A program made the translations under genes and the position numbers. Under the pieces are notes generated by a model that did not search any database, was not told the DNA's origin, and saw only the letters and a program-made list of their open reading frames with translations. This document shows positions 42,935 through 46,977 of a DNA stretch of 46,977 bases, in pieces (position 1 is the stretch's first letter; every line of letters begins with the position of its first letter). The stretch is from Marinobacter sp. (GTDB lineage: Bacteria > Pseudomonadota > Gammaproteobacteria > Pseudomonadales > Oleiphilaceae): assembly GCA_022014155.1 (NCBI GenBank), contig JAKLLS010000010.1, positions 1-46,977 on the forward strand. Direction: 5' to 3'.

Positions 42935-43163
42935 TGCGTAATTCCTATTGTGGTTGTTTTAGGAATGATGGCCTTATGAGCCATGCTCGTTGTGAGCATG
43001 ACTAACAGAGTGACAGGCAGGGAGGTGATTTTTTATCCGCTTAACTAACCAATTTTTGGAGCGAGACTACGCAAGAGATCTGCGGTATTTACCTACGTAT
43101 TCTCCCCCTCGGGTGGGTTACCTGGTCGTCCCGGAGCCCGTCGTGGAAGTGGTTTGCCGAGCC
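42935..43163 (-). promoter_or_regulatory. dctP promoter region with palindrome and TACGTA site
   Basis: No gene is seen in this stretch. A perfect inverted repeat CATGCTC-N5-GAGCATG lies at 42982-43000, 48 bp upstream of dctP. Further up, 43083-43100 contains the self-complementary TACGTA next to a GTA-N6-TAC inverted motif. Either could be bound by the downstream NarL-type regulator. No clear sigma-54 promoter was seen. Confidence 0.45.
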
Positions 43164-43191
43164 AAAAAAAAAGACCCCGAAGGGTCCTTTT
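43164..43191 (-). terminator. Rho-independent terminator of the ice-binding gene
   Basis: On the minus strand AGGACCC-TTCG-GGGTCTT (43171-43191, one G-U pair) is followed by nine T residues (43164-43172 region). A textbook terminator about 80 bp after the stop of the ice-binding protein gene. Confidence 0.9.
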
Positions 43192-43222
43192 CTGTAACAG
43201 AGCCGAAGCTCCTTGCGGTTGT

Positions 43223-43248
43223 GTCCAGGGGAATGTTTCCCCCTGGAC
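43223..43248 (-). terminator. Stem-loop just after the ice-binding gene
   Basis: Perfect 9-bp arms 43223-43231 and 43240-43248 (GTCCAGGGG / CCCCTGGAC) with an 8-nt loop, between the stop codon and the main terminator at 43164-43191. Probably protects the mRNA 3' end or aids termination. Confidence 0.6.
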
Positions 43249-43268
43249 AATCACCGGTACTCTCACTT

Positions 43269-44741
43269 TTACTCTGCGGGCTGATTGACGTCGTTCGCAA
43301 TCAGAGTCACTGCGGTCTGTACCAGGGCACGACCGTTCAGCACGGCCCCTGAACTCATGTTGGTACCGGTCTGCCCGAGTATGATGCCGTTAAAGGTAGT
43401 ACCAGCCTGGAGAGTGACACCCTCCGCCACCTGCCAGAATACATTCTGTGGCAAGGCGCCGCCGGTCAGAACGATTGACTTGCCGTCCTGCAGCTTCAGG
43501 CCTTGGGCAATCTGGAAGATCCAGACATCCGTGGCACTGCCGTTAAGAGTCACATCTGAAGTTACCAGCACGCCAGTTCCCCACTTGTAGAGGCCGGGGT
43601 CCAGAGTCAGTCCGCCAATTTCACCGGCACCCAGTTCGGTAAAGTCCGGATTAGTGCGGCCCGCGGCATCTGTGTAGGCTGTTTCCATGTTGCTGACGGC
43701 GGTGGTCAGGGTCGCCGGAGTGGGGGCGGCCATATCGGCCGCGAACAGTTTGCCTGTCACCAGGGCTGACGTAGCAAAGGTATTGGTTGAGTCCAGCACT
43801 TCGTCAAAGCCGGTCAGCGCAGTGCGTACTTCAGGGCTGACGGCAATGTCGCCGACAATCTTGGTGGTACCGGTGGTGGAAATACCGGTTTTTGCCAGAA
43901 GCACGTAGTTCGCTGCAGTACCGAGATCGACCGGTGCCGGGCTGGAGGAAACTTCCGCACCTGTTTTAAAGCCCAACGTGGTCAACGCCAGAGTGTTACC
44001 CGCGAGATCGGCAATGGAAGTGCTCAGCGTCAAGTCATAGGACATATTGGCAGTAAGATCAGCGTCCGGTGAAAACACTACGGTGGTGGGATTTACAAAG
44101 GACAATGAGCCAGCCACAACCACATGATCCATATCGGTTAATTCAATATTTACTGCGTTCACTGTTACCGGGTCGATTGCTTCACTGAACACAATGTTGA
44201 GCTTGATGTTGCGCAAAACACCGGTGTCGCCCTCTTTCGGAGTGGTTGCAACGGTATCGAGTTCCGGAGGAGTGATATCCGCCAGTTCCCCTGTGGTAAA
44301 TGTCCAGATAACGTTTTCCACCAGCGAATCATTGGCTTCATCTTCAATGTCCGTAGTCAGAGTGGCCGTGTACGACGTCAGACTGGAGAGATCACTGCCC
44401 GGCGTGAGTGTTGCCGTAGTGGTAGCGGCATCGTAGGTTACAGCACCAACTATCGCGGTTTCGCTCGCGCCTTGCAGCGTAAAGCTTGTTCCATTGACTG
44501 TTTCGATCTTCACTTCCTTGTTGAAGACTGCGACTACCTTGCTATTAGTTCCGACACCCGCTGTTCCATCAGCCGGAGCGGTGGAAGTGACTGACAAATC
44601 AGCGACGACTACTGGCTCACCGCCGCCGTCGGAATCTTTGTTACTGGAATTACTGCTATCAGAGCAAGCTGACAAAGACAGCGCCGATAAAACAAAAAAG
44701 GTGCTTAATAAGTATTTAGAGATATTTTGTGTAAATATCAT
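43269..44741 (-). CDS. DUF3494 ice-binding lipoprotein with two Big_5 domains
   Basis: The 490-aa product is a predicted outer-surface lipoprotein. The signal peptide ends in the lipobox LSLSAC with Cys26, followed by a Ser/Asn/Gly linker. Two Ig-like Big_5 repeats follow (about 48-150 and 155-262; second one with VFSEAIDPVTVNAVNIELT). The C-terminal 220 residues are a DUF3494 ice-binding beta-solenoid (LGTAANYVLLAKTGISTTG, GDIAVSP, LDPGLYKWGTGV, WIFQIAQGL, NVFWQVAEGVTL, FNGIILG). Members bind ice crystals and lower damage or anchor cells to ice. AAGGAAAC precedes the ATG. It stands alone with its own terminator and leader hairpin, beside decayed DNA, which is compatible with gene transfer. 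Confidence 0.92.
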   Translation of the reverse strand: MIFTQNISKYLLSTFFVLSALSLSACSDSSNSSNKDSDGGGEPVVVADLSVTSTAPADGTAGVGTNSKVVAVFNKEVKIETVNGTSFTLQGASETAIVGAVTYDAATTTATLTPGSDLSSLTSYTATLTTDIEDEANDSLVENVIWTFTTGELADITPPELDTVATTPKEGDTGVLRNIKLNIVFSEAIDPVTVNAVNIELTDMDHVVVAGSLSFVNPTTVVFSPDADLTANMSYDLTLSTSIADLAGNTLALTTLGFKTGAEVSSSPAPVDLGTAANYVLLAKTGISTTGTTKIVGDIAVSPEVRTALTGFDEVLDSTNTFATSALVTGKLFAADMAAPTPATLTTAVSNMETAYTDAAGRTNPDFTELGAGEIGGLTLDPGLYKWGTGVLVTSDVTLNGSATDVWIFQIAQGLKLQDGKSIVLTGGALPQNVFWQVAEGVTLQAGTTFNGIILGQTGTNMSSGAVLNGRALVQTAVTLIANDVNQPAE

Positions 44742-44756
44742 GTTTGTTTCCTTATT

Positions 44757-44778
44757 CCGTTCATATTTATATGAACGG
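44757..44778 (-). promoter_or_regulatory. Perfect hairpin in the leader of the ice-binding gene
   Basis: Arms 44757-44765 and 44770-44778 (CCGTTCATA / TATGAACGG) are perfectly complementary over 9 bp with a 4-nt AT loop, ending about five bases upstream of the AAGGA ribosome site. It could be an RNA structure that responds to temperature or guards the 5' end, or a repressor operator. Confidence 0.6.
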
Positions 44779-44899
44779 GAATGGAAATGAGCAATAATAC
44801 ATACTCATCCCGGGATGCTTCATGCGCTCGCAACCATTTAATTTATTCGCAAGAAATACCATGAATGCGCTATTGGTGGGTCTATCGATGGCAAAATAT

Positions 44900-45201
44900 G
44901 ATTCAGCCACGGTCACTTATAGGCCTTATATTTAGAACAAGCCACATATATCTTGTATCAAATAATAACGGCATAAAAATGAAGGGTCGGCGGTCCTCAA
45001 AAATGGACTCGGCGCCATAGAACTGGCTGTCACCATAGATACCGCGCTTGAGTTCAATCAGGTTGCTGGCGGCAACACGCGAACCAGGGGGCCCAGAGCA
45101 AAGTTTGTTGGCGCAAGCACCCGAAGTGGTCCGGAAAGACTGTTAAGGGTATCGTTCAGGCTCTCCTGACGGTGATTCAGAGAGCGCACATATTCCGCGC
45201 A
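44900..45201 (-). pseudogene. Decayed coding fragments, one LysR-like
   Basis: The stretch 44742-45245 has no intact gene. On the minus strand 45201-45058 reads AEYVRSLNHRQESLNDTLNS then LSGPLRVLAPTNFALGPLVR before a stop, which fits the linker and first strand of a LysR effector domain. In another frame, about 45085-44901 reads ASNLIELKRGIYGDSQFYG then AESIFEDRRPFIF, a protein-like stretch that I cannot name. Both are cut and out of frame, so this looks like a graveyard of at least two genes. Confidence 0.5.
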
Positions 45202-45245
45202 TTCACCGGCTCACTCATCAGGTGGTGAGTGAAAAATAAAGATCG

Positions 45246-45554
45246 TTACGCGACTGGCTGGCAGCCCCGGACGGCAAGCGCGATGTTGGCGCTGGCCTTG
45301 ATCTGCTCGTAGTAGCTGTCAGCGGAGCTGACGCCCTTTTGCGCCATGGAGCCAGCGGTCGGGTTCACCAGGACGGCCAGTTGCTGCAATGACTGGGCGG
45401 ACTGCTTGTCCTGCTGGTAGGTATCAAAGGCCTGGTAGATTTCACTGCAGGTCACACCGTCACCGTCAGTGGCGGCGGACGTCATGTAGCCGGATGTCTG
45501 GCAACCAGCCAAAGCAGTTGTCAGGAAAAGTGGAAACAGAAATACCTTCTTCAA
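45246..45554 (-). CDS. Small putative lipoprotein (102 aa)
   Basis: The product starts with a lipoprotein signal (KKVFLFPLFLTTALAGC), with lipobox LAGC at about residue 17. It continues with a mature domain with two further Cys residues (VTCSEIYQAFDTYQQDKQSAQSL and ALAVRGCQPVA) that probably form a disulfide. The likely start is a TTG at 45554, directly after GGAGGAGCATCCA; an upstream ATG at 45623 adds a leader without a signal. No family is recognised. It may be a periplasmic helical lipoprotein attached to the outer membrane. Confidence 0.75.
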   Translation of the reverse strand: MKKVFLFPLFLTTALAGCQTSGYMTSAATDGDGVTCSEIYQAFDTYQQDKQSAQSLQQLAVLVNPTAGSMAQKGVSSADSYYEQIKASANIALAVRGCQPVA

Positions 45555-45693
45555 TGGATGCTCCTCCAGATAATTGACAGCGGGTGGAGTTTTACCCCAA
45601 CACCGTCGCGCGGGCAACATCAATACACGCCAAAGTCAGCTCCCCGGTTCCCGTCTGAGCGGAGTTTCCCGCAGATAAACGGACCATTATGAA

Positions 45694-46812
45694 TCAGCGT
45701 GAACCATCCGGACCTGCTTCGCCATTTCGTTCCAGCCACTCTCGAAACCATTGCTCCCGCAGCCGGACCGTCTGGGAGTACCAACGGTGGTCGCGGATAA
45801 CGGCATTTGCCATGTGCTCCGGAGCCGTTGGCATGTGGGGACGCATGGGCACACGGGTATCCACATGGAGCCCAATACGCTGGCGCGCCGAGCGACGAGC
45901 AGGGCCATAGCTGATCCTGTTCGCCTGGGCAGCCATATTCTCAGTGCGGGTCGCAAACCCGATGAATTGCTCAGCCACGGCCAACTGATCTGTCCCTCGG
46001 GGAATAGCCCAACTGTTAAAGCCAATCAGCTGTCCATCCCAGATCACCGAAATTGGCAAGCCATCTTTTACCTGTGCATCGAAAAATCGCCCGTTATACC
46101 CCGTTGCCATAGTCACCTGGCCACTGGTCAGCAACGCCACCGATTCGTCACCGCCGGTCCACCAGACAATCTCGTCGCGAATTTCATCCAGACGTCGAAA
46201 CGCCAGCTCCAGCCCGCGCCGGGTACTGAGCAAGTCATAGAGCTGCTCTCTCGGTACCGACAGTGACAGCAGTGCCCATTCGAGCATGCCCACCGGCGCC
46301 CGTCGTAATGCGCGTTTGCCTGGAAAGGTTTCCAGATCAAAAAAATCCGCCACCGTCCGAGGCTTGACGCCGGGAAAGGCTCGATCGTCATAGGCAATCA
46401 CCGTGGAGAATACGATCTGGGTGATAAAACAGGGGTCAATGGCGCCGTCCATGAAATCTTCTTCCGGAGGTGTACCGTCAGGGGCCGGTGCCAACACCGC
46501 CGGTGAGATGGTCTCCAGCAGCCCTTCATCACAGGCAGCACTGGCATCCGACTGAATCATATCAATCACGTCCCACTCCACCTCTCCGCTGGCCAAATGG
46601 TCGCGAAGTACCTGCAGGCCACCGTTATAGACCACAGTGCGCACTTCGATACCCGTTTGTTCGGTGAACGGCTCAAAGTAAGCCGCTCGCTGGCTTGCTT
46701 CATAGGCTCCGCCCCAGGTGGCCACTGTCAGCACCCGCTCATCTGCAGCCAACAGCCCCGGAAGTGCCAGCACAACGCCCTTCAGCCGCGCCCACCTACT
46801 AAGCCGCTTCAT
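45694..46812 (-). CDS. PotD-like extracellular solute-binding protein
   Basis: The 372-aa product has a signal peptide (ends near LLAADE) and the fold of polyamine/spermidine binding proteins. VLTVATWGGAYEASQRAAYFEPFTEQTGIEV opens the mature part, then DVIDMIQSDASAACDEGLLE, WTGGDESVALLTSGQVTMATGYNGR and the C-terminal AEQFIGFATRTENMAAQANRISYGPARRSA. The last of these is typical of PotD/PotF. No permease or ATPase gene is visible on this side. AGGAAGAAA precedes the ATG at 46812, which overlaps the end of the CBS gene by 14 bp, so they are co-transcribed. Confidence 0.88.
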   Translation of the reverse strand: MKRLSRWARLKGVVLALPGLLAADERVLTVATWGGAYEASQRAAYFEPFTEQTGIEVRTVVYNGGLQVLRDHLASGEVEWDVIDMIQSDASAACDEGLLETISPAVLAPAPDGTPPEEDFMDGAIDPCFITQIVFSTVIAYDDRAFPGVKPRTVADFFDLETFPGKRALRRAPVGMLEWALLSLSVPREQLYDLLSTRRGLELAFRRLDEIRDEIVWWTGGDESVALLTSGQVTMATGYNGRFFDAQVKDGLPISVIWDGQLIGFNSWAIPRGTDQLAVAEQFIGFATRTENMAAQANRISYGPARRSARQRIGLHVDTRVPMRPHMPTAPEHMANAVIRDHRWYSQTVRLREQWFREWLERNGEAGPDGSR

Positions 46813-46977
46813 TTTCTTCCTCGCGCAAGTCATGGACGATTTCCAGGTAGGCGCGGATCACCGCTTCCTCGGGCACCACGCCAATCAGACGGCCATCGTC
46901 ACCGATCAGCGGCACGGCTTCCCCCAGGAATCCCCGCAGCATCTCCATGGATTGCCAGACCGTGGTGTCATCACCGA
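46799..46977 (-). CDS. CBS-domain protein, C-terminal part (cut by window edge)
   Basis: Only the last 58 or so codons are inside the window. They read DDTTVWQSMEMLRGFLGEAV then PLIGDDGRLIGVVPEEAVIR, a typical second CBS motif, followed by AYLEIVHDLREEENEAA and a TAG stop. The C-terminal helix A-Y-L-x-x-V/I-x-x-L-R-E-E resembles that of CBS-bearing ClC chloride channels, but the membrane part lies outside the window, so this is a guess. It overlaps the PotD-like gene start by 14 bp. Confidence 0.7.
   Translation of the reverse strand, partial: GDDTTVWQSMEMLRGFLGEAVPLIGDDGRLIGVVPEEAVIRAYLEIVHDLREEENEAA

Noticed and set aside
44741-45245. Intact small gene in the 500-bp gap
   Set aside because: All frames are broken; only decayed fragments can be read.
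1-46977. CRISPR arrays, tRNA or rRNA genes, prophage modules
   Set aside because: I saw no regularly spaced direct repeats, cloverleaf genes, rRNA-like DNA or phage structural genes on reading the window.

Overview
The window looks like chromosome of a Marinobacter-type marine gammaproteobacterium. This rests on family-level resemblance: EF-P-like EfpL, TIGR02647 protein, CheV, YebG with a canonical LexA box, a type-2 malate dehydrogenase, a TRAP transporter and a PutA without a DNA-binding domain. No alignment was run, so the genus is an inference. About 48 protein genes are supported, on both strands, plus one gene cut by the right edge. No rRNA, tRNA, CRISPR or intact transposase gene was seen.

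Layout. 1-3860: a small basic protein, an acyl-CoA ligase, a 35-residue membrane peptide coupled to a GST-fold protein, and SOS-controlled yebG. 3854-6314: an Lrp regulator divergent from an AstA-like/DUF1338 (2-oxoadipate dioxygenase type) pair, probably amino-acid catabolism. 6318-6586: a 261-bp non-coding element made almost wholly of nested inverted repeats. 6583-13642: pcm, an AbiTii-like protein, a periplasmic L,D-transpeptidase, CheV, MtgA, DUF2244, TIGR02647 and an orphan solute-binding protein. 13779-23284: mixed housekeeping and redox genes (SelW-like, GMC oxidoreductase, SDRs, DMT exporter, RsuA, lytic transglycosylase, thioesterase, GFA, DCC, EfpL). 23383-26145: a LysR regulator divergent from an SDR/enoyl-CoA hydratase pair, followed by a mobile-element end related to the 6.3-kb element.

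26323-34265 is a proline catabolic block. PutA takes proline to glutamate, and a large NAD-glutamate dehydrogenase (short form, 1176 aa) takes glutamate to 2-oxoglutarate. An Lrp-type regulator is transcribed away from the dehydrogenase across a perfect palindrome. 34307-37759: DUF1326, a LysE exporter whose 3' end overlaps an AraC gene antisense, and malate dehydrogenase. 37760-42934 is a TRAP transporter (dctP-dctQ-dctM) followed on the same strand by a Cache-domain histidine kinase and a NarL-type regulator, with stem-loops at the expected boundaries.

43269-44741 encodes a DUF3494 ice-binding lipoprotein with two Ig-like (Big_5) repeats and a perfect hairpin just upstream of its ribosome binding site. 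The 500 bp beyond it holds decayed coding fragments, one recognisable as LysR. The window ends with a small lipoprotein, a PotD-like solute-binding protein and the C-terminal end of a CBS-domain protein.

The most unusual items are the nested-palindrome element and its effect on neighbouring stop codons, the AstA-like/DUF1338 locus, the short NAD-GDH beside putA, the ice-binding lipoprotein with its leader hairpin, and the inverted repeat that sequesters the TIGR02647 Shine-Dalgarno.
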